A stretch of DNA of 59,886 nucleotides. It comes from Circinella umbellata. Its lineage: Eukaryota; Mucoromycota; Mucoromycetes; Mucorales; Lichtheimiaceae. The stretch's first letter is position 1, and each line of letters starts with the position of its first letter. This document shows positions 21,082 to 33,094 of this stretch, piece by piece. The notes below the pieces were generated by a model. That model worked only from the letters and a program-made list of their open reading frames with translations. It was not told the DNA's origin and made no database searches. A program made the position numbers and the translations under genes. The DNA is taken from contig JAIWNF010000113.1 in NCBI GenBank assembly GCA_025093555.1, positions 1-59,886 on the forward strand. The letters run 5' to 3'.

Positions 21082-22341
21082 GACGACAATGATACTTCAG
21101 ACGGTGAAGATGTATTTAATAATATGTATCCCACTTGGTTTGTTCAAGGCAGCCACGAAGAAGAAAAATACGAAAAATATCTGAACGAAATATTCGAATA
21201 TATTATTAAAGGAAATCAAGATGTGCCAAGAGAACTGAAAATTAGAGCAAGGTATTACTATGTCGACGACAATCATTTATATCGAAAAGTATCAAATCGT
21301 ATAAATAGAATTCCATACATCCAGGAAAGGGAAAAGGTTTTACAAGAAGTACACGAGGGCCATGGTCATTTTGGATACGATGCAACTTGGAGACGGTTGT
21401 TTAGTTTATACTGGTGGCCAGGTGCCTACTACGACACGAAAAATCATGTTAACCAATGTCATAAATGTCAAATTTTCAGTAACTTACCACCCAAGATTAC
21501 GCCAATGTATGAGGTAAAGGCGAAACAAGTGTTCGAAGTATTTGCTATTGATTTCGTGGGACCAATTGAACCAGCAAGCGTTCGTGGTAATAAATATGTT
21601 GTGGTTGCAATTGAATACTATACACGTTGGCCATTGGCAAGAGCGGTTCCGAGTGCAAATGCCGAGCAAGCAGTCCGTTTTATGTATGAAGAAATCTTCT
21701 GCACTTTTGGTCCACCAAAGGCTTGGATTTCGGATAATGGTTCTCACTTTGATAACAAAATTTTTGACACTTTTTCGCAAATGGTTAATACAAAGCATCG
21801 TTACTCTGCACCTTATTATCCACAATCAAATTCCAAGGTTGAACATGTAAATGGAACCATAATCAAGGCCATTCGTAAATTGGCATACGATAATCCAAGG
21901 ACATGGGACGATCATTTATACACAGTGTTATATTCATATCGTACCAAAATTCACACGAAAACAAAAATTTCTCCTTACGAAAATCTATTTGGTTTAGCTC
22001 CTCGTTCGTATCATCAAGACATTTTACAACAGGCAGGCGCCAAGTTAGGCATGGAAAGAACCTATTATCTAATGGACCGGAACTTACAAGACCAAGATAA
22101 AAATAAAGAAGAACAAAATAAAGAATACATTATTGATTATAATCCTAAGTTTCCAGTCGGATCCCAAGTATTAAAAATAAAGCACACAAGAAAGGGCAAG
22201 TTGGATACGACATATCAAGACAAAGTATATCAAGTTTTAGCAGCATATAAAAATCGTTCATATTTATTAGCCGCACCCAGTGGAATTAGGCTTAAAAGGC
22301 ATGTTAATCAATCACAGCTACGAGCATATCACGATGGATAA
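21082..22341 (+). pseudogene. Ty3 integrase, detached from pol by Harbinger
   Basis: The frame resumes right after the Harbinger target site. It has an HHCC zinc-binding domain (HEGHGHFGYDATWRRLF ... CHKCQIF) and then the integrase core with D in FAIDFVGP, D in WISDNGSHF and E in NSKVEHVNGTI, 35 residues after the second D as expected. The C-terminal part (PVGSQVLKIKHTRKGKL ... LLAAPSGIRLKRHVNQSQLRAYHDG) is the usual SH3-like GPY/F-type region; no chromodomain is obvious. Precise loss of Harbinger plus one target copy would put it back in frame with RNase H. No other stop is visible. Confidence 0.92.
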
Positions 22342-22378
22342 AAAGTCAATCGAGTAATGCTTTGATAGTGCGGGAGTA

Positions 22379-22645
22379 TGATGTGAAAGTGAAATTTTTC
22401 TGTCATACGATTTTAGTAATTCCGAGGATACAACTTATAACTTGTAACACACTAATTTCTTACATATAAACTTAAACGAAACTGTTTATTATTTTCCCCT
22501 TTCTTTCTTTAAAAAACAATCTTACATTACCTCTCTGAATTAGTATGTATTATCAACCAAAGTATTATTATTTAAATTACAACATTTCATTAACTTTATC
22601 AATAAAGCTTTTATCATTATCAGAAAACAAGTCACAACTATATCA
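22379..22645 (+). repeat. 3' LTR of the Ty3 element
   Basis: 267 bp, identical to the 5' LTR except for one base that I saw. It is preceded by a short purine stretch (GCGGGAG) that may be part of the polypurine tract, and followed by the second CCAG target copy. Confidence 0.93.
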
Positions 22646-25265
22646 CCAGCAACAACTTTTGCAGAATTGTACACAGTCCGCTGATAAAATATCTTACGTA
22701 TTACTGAGGCTACTTACTTCTACAATACTTTTTTCTTTTCTTTCAATATTTTTACGGGCTCATATTTTTCTTTCTTACATTTAAACACGGCTATTGTTTC
22801 CTAATTTCTTTTGGCTGATTACATTATAGATGCAACAACAGTAATCTTCAAACCTCTATTTAATATGACAACTTTACATTGAAAAAAATCATTTTCAAGT
22901 GTACCAACCAAAAATATTCAGTAGTTCTTGCTCCTTTTTTCGCTTCAATAGAGACACATACTAACATCTTAATTGAAGATCATCACCTACATTCTTCAAT
23001 TAGAAAAGGTAATTTGCTTTTTCTATTCAGTTAAAAAAAGTTTTTTAATTTCTTCATTGTACTTGTTGGATGGATATAAAAACTTTTGGTGATGTATATT
23101 ACTTATACTTTCAAATTTCTAATTTTTTTTCTTCACCATAGTAGTGTCAGTTTTTTCGATTCTTCACGGTTTTTCTTGTTTCGATTCGGTTCCTACTAAA
23201 GGACGGTTGAAAACGGTTCTCTTGAGGAACCAAACTGATCTGTGATGATCCTTAGTGATGTGTCTGTGGAAGACATCATATATAAATATCCCAAGGGTCT
23301 GAAATATGAACAGTAAGTCTGTCCATTCTTTGTGGATGTATTCATGCTATGGATTACTGATCTTGTGGTTCTTATGTTTTTAGCGCTACCCATTCGTTCA
23401 TATTGAACCTAGCAGACAAGTGCAGGCAGAAAGTCTTTTCACAAGATCAATGAAGAGAGATAGGAAATGATTTTTTTTTGTTTCTCTTCATACACTTCCC
23501 CAAGAATTAAAAATGTGGTACGTACATATAAATATAAATATATTATTAAAAAGACATCAATGGGTTATTCATATTGTGATACGTTTCATTAGAATGATCT
23601 CGACGACGCGATTTGATCGGGTGAGGAATTCGATGCCGATTGTGCCAAGCGAACAGGATTAAACGTTGTTGCGCGTTACAGATGGGATACCATAAACCGA
23701 ATTGGAAGAAATGAAAAAAAAAACGAGACGTAATGCGATTATGGAGGGCGATCGATGACTTTTTCGACTATTTAAAAGCTGATGTTTTCAGGTATATACA
23801 TATATCAATAATAGGGGGATACCTTATTTTTAAAATTGCAAGCTCACAACATATACATCTATATCTTTTTGTAGAGGCAACCAGGAATCATCATCGTCAT
23901 CATCCAGACACAATGAGAAACGGAATGCCACAGATGGCTCGATTGAACAAAAAGTTCTTGGTGCTAGACCTGACTTGATAATATCAAAAAACATGATAGA
24001 ATTTGCTGCTGCTGAGCAAGGGCCGTATAGTGACGAAGCTGGTTGTGGTGTAAAAGAACTTGGTGAAGGGTACTTGAAGTTCTCAAAGAATTTAAAAGAT
24101 ATGTTATTAAAAATTGGGTGTCACCTCAATAATGATCGTAAATCAATACGTACCATTCGAACAGTTGGATTTTCATGTGGTTTTCAATGGGTAATTTGTG
24201 GGTACCAATTTTTTTGGATTAGAATTCTATAATGTTAAGGGAGATATATATGTACTAACTTAAATTGTAGTAGTGAATAAAGATCGGTCGATTGAAGCTT
24301 TGGAGGCCACAATTCGTAAAAAAAATTGGTACAAAAGTGGATATCCTCTACTCAACTCTGCTATTTGAAGTTGGAGCAACATGTAACAAAGCTGAAAATT
24401 CAGAAACAAACGACCCAGCAGCAGAAACAGGATAAGGTATGTAGCCCGGAAGTTTAGTTATGCCACGTACATGTCCTTGTGGGCAGTCAACAATAACAAA
24501 TTGTAAATAAAACCGTTGTTAAAATGATATAAGTTAAAAGCAGGCTGTTAAATATTCATTTCAAAGCTTACCAGATAGTTTGAAACCACAACTCTTGATA
24601 TTATTCATATGATTGGAATTCTTGCGGTCCATTTCAGCCAACTGTGCTTTCAAGGTTTTTGGACATTTTGAGCTTAATTCCGTCATACTCTTTGTACTGC
24701 TTCTATTACGGACAGCACTTACTTCTATGGCTTGATGTTCGAGTCGAGTTATGGGAAATCAAAGATGGTATTTATGTTGAGGAGATGATGTATGAGTATG
24801 GAATGGTGATTTTTAATGAACAGTAAGTACTGCTATATTATGGATTCTTAATGTGTCGTGTTTAGTGTATCGAAATGAGCTATATTATGACAAAAAGTTA
24901 TACGTACATAACTGATTTACAATTTCTACTGTTTAGCACTGGCCACTCATTCATTTTAAATATTGGAGATCCTTGCTGGGAAATGGTATTCACCGAATCT
25001 CAGTTACACCATATCAAAACACAATTTTCGAAACCATTACCAACCAATACAACCCGAAATCAAAGATTTCTTTAAAAAATTTAAAAACTTGGTAGGACAT
25101 CTTTTTATTACTCAAACAACAATATCCGAAAGAAAAACTAATAATAACAATGATTATCTCATATATAGAGGGATGTAGATAATATATGGTAAATAGCCAA
25201 AGAAGCACATTTTCATCCTGTCAAAGAGTTTGATCTAGATTACGCAAAGCAAATGATTCATGATG
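22646..25265 (+). pseudogene. Family P block F5, copy 1 (duplicated at +34,103)
   Basis: Two partial family P genes lie in tandem. The first (about 23240-24180) has exon-like pieces VEDIIYKYPKGLKYEQ, HATHSFILNLADKC, a degenerate DLDDAI..ARYRWDTINRIG, RLWRAIDDFFDYLKADVF and RPDLIISKNMIEF ... GCGVKELGEGYLK ... NLKDM. The second (about 24745-25265) has RVELWEIKDGIYVEEMMYEYGM, THSFILNIGDPCWEMVF, and AKEAHFHPVKEFDLDYAKQM. Stops and missing exons make both pseudogenes. The block is nearly identical to 56749-59366 and in part to the inverted copy at 26925-29451. It ends at a deletion: sequence present in the other copies between positions equivalent to 59367 and 59515 is lost. Confidence 0.75.
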
Positions 25266-25872
25266 ATCATAAAACTGAACATGTTTTTGAAATGACACCC
25301 GATTTTGCTGGGAAGATTATGGTAACACTTGTAAGGGACGGGTACGGCTATTTTTCATACAAATGCAAATATGTAAACAGCACAATATTTATATGTACCA
25401 GTTTTTTATAATTCTTATTATGATATTATAGAATTATTATGTATAATTACTGTAAAATGTCTTGATGACAACGTTACCTTACGATAATGAAATGTATTTT
25501 GTTTGTTCAATTTAGAAAAGCTTCTTCTAATAAAGATGTGTTAACAACGAGCCCTTTACTTTTTGTAATATATGCAGTTATTGAAATTAATTCTTTTTAC
25601 AACACCGATAATTGGAGGATTCGATGACTTACAACGTTAAGAATTGATTATTAATTGTAGTACAACTATGATGGAACAGTATACTATTGTATCTATCTCA
25701 GTAAAAATACTCATAATTATTGTAATGATACGTAGTAAATAAGAATGGAGAACGCTAAGCATTTTTATAACAAAAGATTCATCCGGATCAATTTTGTTCC
25801 GTGGTTTTTAAAAGAAGAAAAAAGAAATATATATCCTGGTCTTTAACTATTTTTATTTTTTTAAAAAAAAGT

Positions 25873-26310
25873 ATGGCAGAAGAAAATTATCCGTCAAAAC
25901 GGCAACGTGTTATCAAAGCTTGGTATGTATAATTACTATTAATAATAAAAACTTATTATTGACTATAATGAAATTGTAGTGATCAATGTCGTAGGAAAAA
26001 AAAAAAGTTAAAAGCAACGGTGATACACCACAAATGCAGGCGGCGTAGCTGTAGATCGGTGGGTCTTGAATGCGAATACAAAGAAACAAACAAAAGGGTA
26101 TATAACATTTACATTTGAAAATAAAGTATATAAATTGAAGTAACGTGGTCCGTGGTGTTATGATTAAGCATAAGCTAATATTGTTCAATTTTCTTCTTGA
26201 TAACGAAGCGTAGCCCTACTAACATTGAAACTATTGAAGAATGATTACAAGCCATTATGGCTGAAGTCAACGCGCCACTCCACACTCCTTATGGAGAACT
26301 TGTCCGTCCT
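25873..26310 (+). pseudogene. Zn2Cys6 (GAL4-type) factor remnant, left copy
   Basis: Exon 1 (from ATG 25873) encodes MAEENYPSKRQRVIKAC. A 55-nt intron follows, then exon 2 gives DQCRRKK and later SVGLECEYKETNK. This is the Zn2Cys6 pattern C-D-Q-C-R-R-K-K ... C-x-Y. The A-run after CRR is 11 long here but 9 in the right copy, which shifts the frame, and the third metal-binding cysteine is lost in both. Exon 3 (about 26213 on) continues SPTNIETIEE, then a TGA stop, then the linker LQAIMAEVNAPLH. The fragment then joins a family P exon. It would have been a nuclear DNA-binding regulator; this copy is dead. Confidence 0.75.
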
Positions 26311-26428
26311 CGACTTTTAGAAGTGATCAACAGTCCGTTGCTGGTTCTGCTCGAACTAACGAAAATCGAATGGGTAGTGATAGTGGTATAAGAAGAAAAG
26401 TTCAGGCTTACAAACCCGACTTAATCTA
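26311..26428 (+). pseudogene. Family P exon 8 fragment (F6) joined to the zinc-cluster gene
   Basis: A TTTTAG acceptor precedes SDQQSVAGSARTNENRMGSD and then RKVQAYKPDLI, almost identical to F4 exon 8, and the match stops abruptly at 26427. The 5' neighbour is the zinc-cluster fragment, so the join falls in the intron just upstream of this exon. Confidence 0.7.
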
Positions 26429-26924
26429 TATTGGAATTGAATATTTTGTATCGTACAACCTATATGTTATCATTTGCTTGAACCAGTGATATTTGTATGA
26501 CATCCCCTCTTTTGCTTTGTATAATTTGTATCTGGCAATTGTTTCTTAATGTATTAGTAATTATTAATAGTTATTTTGTTTCAAGGCCCGAACACAACAG
26601 AGGAAACGCATCCTACACATAGTGGATAATAATTGTATATGGATATTTTCTTATTAAGTTTTTTTTATACGTAAAAATATATACGTAAAATAAAAATAGA
26701 AAATATTATAAAGCATAGAAACTCTTTCACAAATAGTTTTATACGTAACCCAAAAAAAATGACATAATATATAAACAATTAAAACCTACACAAAATCTGA
26801 GAATCTATGATATGTGTACCAAAAAAGTATTACTGAATCCACAAAAAGCTTATAAAAAATGGTGATTATCTATGTATCACATTGAATCAATAGAGCAGAG
26901 TCTCTTTTAACATCGCTATTCCAT
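26429..26924. other. Spacer between repeat blocks, nothing recognised
   Basis: AT-rich, with no gene motif. Separates the F6 fragment from the inverted F5 copy. Confidence 0.4.
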
Positions 26925-29451
26925 ACATGCAGCTGTCATGACATTTTTTATAACGAACTAATATCAAGAGATTTAAAATAAAAGAAGCAAAGGCAAATAA
27001 AATAATAAAATAATAAAATAATAAAAGATAACGTCAATGGTGATGCTTTGGTTAACAATTGTGATGGGATGTTTGTATTTTTTCCAGGAGTGTTGGAATA
27101 TCATATATAATGATAATGGTAAGAATAACGTACGTAAAACATACAATAAATAATTTATACAAAAACATGATCAAGTAATTTCATGTACGTAAACATGTAG
27201 AGAATAATCTTTAGAAAAAATGACAATGTGAATTTCATAGAAAATCATACAGTGAGTTGAAGAATTTCAGGAACACATTCAGTTTTATGATCACGCTAGT
27301 GGTATTTTCGATGAATAAAAACCCGTATTTAACTTTAACTGTACCTTAACGGGTCGATTTCGATGGCTCGCCGAATCAACATAAGTAAATCTCATCTCCA
27401 ACCACTGTTCGATATATATTACCCTACCGAGATGATGAAACAGCATCATGAATCATTTGCTTTGCGTAATCTAGATCAAACTCTTTGACAGGATGAAAAT
27501 GTGCTTCTTTGGCTATTTACCATATATTATCTACATCCCTCTATATATGAGATAATCATTGTTATTATTAGTTTTTCTTTCGGATATTGTTGTTTGAGTA
27601 ATAAAAAGATGTCCTACCAAGTTTTTAAATTTTTTAAAGAAATCTTTGATTTCGGGTTGTATTGGTTGGTAATGGTTTCGAAAATTGTGTTTTGATATGG
27701 TGTAACTGAGATTCGGTGAATACCATTTCCCAGCAAGGATCTCCAATATTTAAAATGAATGAGTGGCCAGTGCTAAACAGTAGAAATTGTAAATCAGTTA
27801 TGTACGTATAACTTTTTGTCATAATATAGCTCATTTCGATACACTAAACACGACACATTAAGAATCCATAATATAGCAGTACTTACTGTTCATTAAAAAT
27901 CACCATTCCATACTCATACATCATCTCCTCAACATAAATACCATCTTTGATTTCCCATAACTCGACTCGAACATCAAGCCATAGAAGTAAGTGCTGTCCG
28001 TAATAGAAGCAGTACAAAGAGTATGACGGAATTAAGCTCAAAATGTCCAAAAACCTTGAAAGCACAGTTGGCTGAAATGGACCGCAAGAATTCCAATCAT
28101 ATGAATAATATCAAGAGTTGTGGTTTCAAACTATCTGGTAAGCTTTGAAATGAATATTTAACAGCCTGCTTTTAACTTATATCATTTTAACAACGGTTTT
28201 ATTTACAATTTGTTATTGTTGACTGCCCACAAGGACATGTACGTGGCATAACTAAACTTCCGGGCTACATACCTTATCCTGTTTCTGCTGCTGGGTCGTT
28301 TGTTTCTGAATTTTCAGCTTTGTTACATGTTGCTCCAACTTCAAATAGCAGAGTTGAGTAGAGGATATCCACTTTTGTACCAATTTTTTTTACGAATTGT
28401 GGCCTCCAAAGCTTCAATCGACCGATCTTTATTCACTACTACAATTTAAGTTAGTACATATATATCTCCCTTAACATTATAGAATTCTAATCCAAAAAAA
28501 TTGGTACCCACAAATTACCCATTGAAAACCACATGAAAATCCAACTGTTCGAATGGTACGTATTGATTTACGATCATTATTGAGGTGACACCCAATTTTT
28601 AATAACATATCTTTTAAATTCTTTGAGAACTTCAAGTACCCTTCACCAAGTTCTTTTACACCACAACCAGCTTCGTCACTATACGGCCCTTGCTCAGCAG
28701 CAGCAAATTCTATCATGTTTTTTGATATTATCAAGTCAGGTCTAGCACCAAGAACTTTTTGTTCAATCGAGCCATCTGTGGCATTCCGTTTCTCATTGTG
28801 TCTGGATGATGACGATGATGATTCCTGGTTGCCTCTACAAAAAGATATAGATGTATATGTTGTGAGCTTGCAATTTTAAAAATAAGGTATCCCCCTATTA
28901 TTGATATATGTATATACCTGAAAACATCAGCTTTTAAATAGTCGAAAAAGTCATCGATCGCCCTCCATAATCGCATTACGTCTCGTTTTTTTTTTCATTT
29001 CTTCCAATTCGGTTTATGGTATCCCATCTGTAACGCGCAACAACGTTTAATCCTGTTCGCTTGGCACAATCGGCATCGAATTCCTCACCCGATCAAATCG
29101 CGTCGTCGAGATCATTCTAATGAAACGTATCACAATATGAATAACCCATTGATGTCTTTTTAATAATATATTTATATTTATATGTACGTACCACATTTTT
29201 AATTCTTGGGGAAGTGTATGAAGAGAAACAAAAAAAAATCATTTCCTATCTCTCTTCATTGATCTTGTGAAAAGACTTTCTGCCTGCACTTGTCTGCTAG
29301 GTTCAATATGAACGAATGGGTAGCGCTAAAAACATAAGAACCACAAGATCAGTAATCCATAGCATGAATACATCCACAAAGAATGGACAGACTTACTGTT
29401 CATATTTCAGACCCTTGGGATATTTATATATGATGTCTTCCACAAACACAT
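26925..29451 (-). pseudogene. Family P block F5, copy 2 (inverted)
   Basis: Reverse complement of copy 3 (57350-59886) and, over 27446-29451, of copy 1 (23257-25265). It contains the same two tandem partial genes with the same peptides and stops. It keeps the segment (about 27300-27445) deleted from copy 1, with the degenerate ...SSSR*GNIYRTVVG exon. The right end diverges at about 29451. Copies 1 and 2 form inverted repeats of about 2 kb around a 2.2-kb spacer. Confidence 0.8.
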
Positions 29452-30465
29452 CACCAAACCCTTAACGTTTTATGATAAATTAACAAAAAGGAATAAAAGT
29501 GTATGCAAGTTGCTGTACGATGTAGTAGGGGGTATGAGACTATACAAACTATTTTAAATTTCAAGTTATTGAAAAAAATAGTAATGAATGAAATCGGAAT
29601 CTTTGAGATTTAAAAAAAAAACAGAGATGGGTAAAATCAAAAAAGATATCTTAAAAGTAAATCTGTACAAGTTATAGCCTTTGAAACGAATGTAGTGAGG
29701 AACGTTGGGGCCAAGAATAATAAATAGGGAGTATATATAGAGTTGAGAGTAAAAAATAATAACAATATAAATAAAAAAGATGTTAGATGGGGAAGGAGAG
29801 GATAAAAAATAATATTATCGGAACAAAGGGGAGGGAGGGAATGGAGATATTCAGGAAATGTAACTTGACTTTGATATAAAGAGGTATGAGTTGCAAAGCT
29901 CATACGTACGATTTTAAATATCATATGATTTGGCGGCAATAACATTATGTTTATGCACTTTATAACAACGAGCCAATCGGAACGCATAATTTGCATAAAT
30001 AAAAGGGGTTATTTTTTACTATCAAACGAAATAATGATACTCTATTGATTGTAACAAACATATTTTATCATTAGTATCATTCGAATGTCTTTTATTCTTG
30101 TTTAATAATTTAATGCTTGCAGTATTCTAATTCAAAATAAAAAATGATAGGAAATTATTTGACATGACATTCTATCAAAATTTCTATGAGCGTATACACA
30201 AATAATGATATATGGGTACGCCGTCGATGGTGTAATCAATTATTTGTTTAGGGAGGGATGGTAAAGATAAGAGTATTATGTGAAGAAGAAAACAGATGTA
30301 GTGATGAGTGTGATTATACAATATGAGGAATGCTTTTGAAAATAAGGATGAGAAAAGAAATAGGATGAAAATGTATAATGACGGCTTATAATAATTTAAT
30401 ATAAGAAAGTATAATTATGATAATAAAAATAATAAGTCGTTCTTTGATGTTGTGGTGGTGGTATT
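29452..30465. other. Intergenic, 3' part shared with the F4 downstream region
   Basis: No gene recognised. From about 30290 it resembles 41500-41650 (shared GAAAATAAGGATGAGAAAAG and TGATGTTGTGGTGGTGG), so it is the downstream flank of a family P gene. Confidence 0.4.
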
Positions 30466-31070
30466 TTAAAGCAGAAGAGTTTTAATCGTTTTATTTTTTA
30501 CTTCTGATTGAGTACGTTGTAAGTACGCTGTTCGGTTTTCAGTATCACTATCGCTTTCATTATCAATTCCTGTAACAACGTCTATAGTGCCCTTAACGAC
30601 AACCTAATTGCATATAAATATAGAATAATTAATTAATGAGATCAAACTAGCTATATTTTTTTCTTTATACGTTTCATTTTATTGCTTTACCTTTAACCTA
30701 ATCACCTGTTCTAAAAACGGAAGATATATTGTATGAAAAAGCTCTCCCAAAGTAGCACCGATCCTTTGCTCTATCAATGGGGTAACTCTACAAACATACC
30801 CGGCGGGCATATCTAATACCATATTGTTCATTCGAAGATCTAAAAGGAACAATCGTATATCATTATAAGTCACACTAACATATTTACGATATAGCTTAGA
30901 TTGCAGTAAATAGAAAGCCGCTTACGTGTACTGATAATACCAATAACTTGAATGTTTCTAATTTTTTTCTCTTCATTGCCCATGTCAGCAGCCATATCTT
31001 TTAGCGTCTTCGGTAATTTTAAATACTTCTCGCAAATCTCCTTCGACCCAACTCCTACTTCATCTCCGTG
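30466..31070 (-). pseudogene. Family P copy F3, 3' end (exons 8-10), fused 5'
   Basis: Minus-strand exon 8 (from about 31070) has VGVGSKEICEKYLKLPKTLKDM and IQVIGII. Exon 9 is 30839-30691 (LRMNNMVLDMPAGYVCRVTP ... YLPFLEQVIRLK, intact 149 nt) and the last exon is 30603-30466, an acidic tail with ESDSDTE. Splice phases agree (1, 0). The 5' part of the gene is missing; sequence switches at about 31070 to the inverted zinc-cluster remnant. Close relative of F4, but with LLLA lost after KDMA. Confidence 0.72.
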
Positions 31071-31521
31071 GACGGACAAGTTCTCCATAAGGAGTGTGGA
31101 GTGGCGCGTTGACTTCAGCCATAATGGCTTGTAATCATTCTTCAATAGTTTCAATGTAACCTTTAGTAGGGCTGCGCTTCGTTATCAAGAAGAAAATTGA
31201 ACAATATTAGCTTAGGCTTAATCATAACACCACGGACCACGTTACTTCAATTTATATACTTTATTTTCAAATGTAAATGTTATATACCCTTTTGTTTGTT
31301 TCTTTGTATTCGCATTCAAGACCCACCGATCTACAGCTACGCCGCCTGCATTTGTGGTGTATCACCATTGCTTTTAACTTTTTTTTTCCTACGACATTGA
31401 TCACTACAATTTCATTATAGTCAATAATAAGTTTTTATTATTATTATTATTATAATAGTAATTATACATACCAAGCTTTGATAACACGTTGCCGTTTTGA
31501 CGGATAATTTTCTTCTGCCAT
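31070..31521 (-). pseudogene. Zn2Cys6 (GAL4-type) factor remnant, right copy
   Basis: Inverted, nearly identical copy of 25873-26310 (ATG at 31521; homology extends to about 31562). Here the A-run is 9, so CRRKKKVK is in frame, but the next cysteine codon is AGC and the following metal-site block is scrambled with stops, so the Zn2Cys6 fold is lost. The 3' end is fused to exon 8 of family P copy F3 in a different place from the left copy. Confidence 0.75.
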
Positions 31522-32110
31522 ACTTTTTTTTAAAAAATAAAAATAGTTAAAGACCAGGATATATTTTTTTTTGGCTGTTAGTCGGTGCCTCAAGGTTTTT
31601 CGTGCAATCACAGCTAGTCGTTAATGTGCGGAATTAAAGAAATTGACGATTGCCATTGGCTGAAGTTGTTAGTTAAAGTGCAGAGAAAATTTTGCATAAG
31701 AAGCACCAAGCAAACATTGATTGCTGCCCTTCAAAACTGCATATCCGTGTTTCTTTTCAAATACTTTCTTTATTTTATTTTTTAACAATGGGTCGTTCAA
31801 AAAAGTCTTTGAATGAAAAAAGCTTAAAAACAATGTTCAGTCAAGGGAGATATATTACTGAGGGTCATTATCATAATTATAAAGTATTTACCTTGGTTAG
31901 AAAATTAAAGTCATAATATTTTTTAAAAAATAGGCAGTTCTTCAATCAACAAACCCAGCAGGATGAGACCCATAATTCGCCAATAATATAAAACGAATCA
32001 ACGCCTCAAGGTTCATCTATAATGGTAGTAGATAGCAACGATAGTAACAATAACAACGATAATAGTAATAACAACGCCAATAATAATAATAATAATAATA
32101 ATCTCTATTA

Positions 32111-33012
32111 TCTCTATTATCTCTATTATTAAAATAACAACTTTTACACAAAAAAAGAAATCTTATTAGTAAAACTTACTACTACACAAAAAAGGAAATA
32201 TGACTGAGTTAAAAGTAATAATATTTTATCAGGTGTAATAATAAATAGCGTGTGCTGTAAAATAAAATATCACAATGTCGCAATATCACAATAAGGTGCA
32301 AAATGTTCCTCTTTTAACTTCTTTAAACCGTGTCGATATCTATTGTATTTCTTGCATTTCTTATCGAATTTGTATCAACGATTCGAATGGTTCGGCGATT
32401 GGCTATCATAATGAAATCAAATAGCATCAGTTTAACTTTGTCTAAACTTTTACTACAATCGTGCTTCTGTTTGTTCGAACTATCATATCTCTAATTTTTT
32501 TCTTATCTCTAATTGTACCTTTTCTTTCAATATATATATATATATATTAATAGACTAATGTAGTTCTTAGCATATATCGCGTTTTTTTTTTGGCTCCAGA
32601 TAGCTTACAGGTGTTGACAAACAAGTACAAATAATGTATTAGGATTATATATGTGTTTCTTCACATACTACAGAAAATTTTATGAGCAGTTCGAAATAGT
32701 TTAAAAGCATCGATTGAATTTTTTCTAAATATCATACTATAATACGTACATGTATAATATATTCTCATACGTGATTTGATTAATTCATTACATTATTACA
32801 GTATTATTATTATTTGTGATTTTTTACACTGGCATCTGATGTATTTTTTTATCTCCAAAAGTATTATACAGCCTTGAATATCGTTGCTACCAGGCGCGAA
32901 GCGCCGTTGGGGGTCAAAGGGGGTTCCCCCCCCTTTGCGACGCAAGCCGCTAAATGACCCGAAGCGAAGGGAAGGGGCTCATTTATCTGAGCGAAGCGAG
33001 GAAGGGTTGCTA
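32111..33012. other. Insertion splitting an Asn-codon repeat of the broken gene
   Basis: AAT repeats encoding Asn run to 32101, and TAA/AAT repeats restart at 33013 before the gene continues. The roughly 0.9 kb between them has no match to the gene and ends in the GC-rich palindromic cluster, so it is probably an insertion or expansion within the triplet repeat. Confidence 0.4.
32884..33012. repeat. GC-rich palindromic cluster
   Basis: About 130 bp, strikingly GC-rich against an AT-rich background, made of small palindromes: GGCGCGAAGCGCC, GGGGGTTCCCCCC, TAAATGA...TCATTTA, and GAGCGAAGCGAGG. This resembles the GC clusters of organelle genomes rather than nuclear DNA here. Confidence 0.7.

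Positions 33013-33092
<80 letters not shown>
33013..33092. repeat. (TAA)n microsatellite
   Basis: About 26 uninterrupted TAA units following the GC-rich cluster. In the frame of the surrounding broken gene they read as Asn or Ile runs. Confidence 0.95.

Positions 33093-33094
<2 letters not shown>

Larger units (their letters stand above)
14284..22645 (+). mobile_element. Ty3/Gypsy LTR retrotransposon with nested Harbinger
   Basis: An 8.36-kb insertion bounded by 267-bp LTRs (14284-14550 and 22379-22645), TG...CA ends and a CCAG target duplication. The LTRs differ by one base that I could find (T/C near 14492/22587), so insertion is recent. Order is gag, protease, RT, RNase H, integrase, which is Ty3/Gypsy order. 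The polyprotein is split at 18239-21078 by a PIF/Harbinger element and also carries an in-frame TAA at 18131-18133. A primer-binding site should lie just after 14550 (TTTTGGTGCTC...), but I cannot name the tRNA. Without the nested element the internal region would be a normal size. Confidence 0.95.

Noticed and set aside
31692..31786. Upstream extension of the MGRSKKSLNEK frame as the true start
   Set aside because: The extension has no ATG context better than 31787 and looks like 5' leader sequence.
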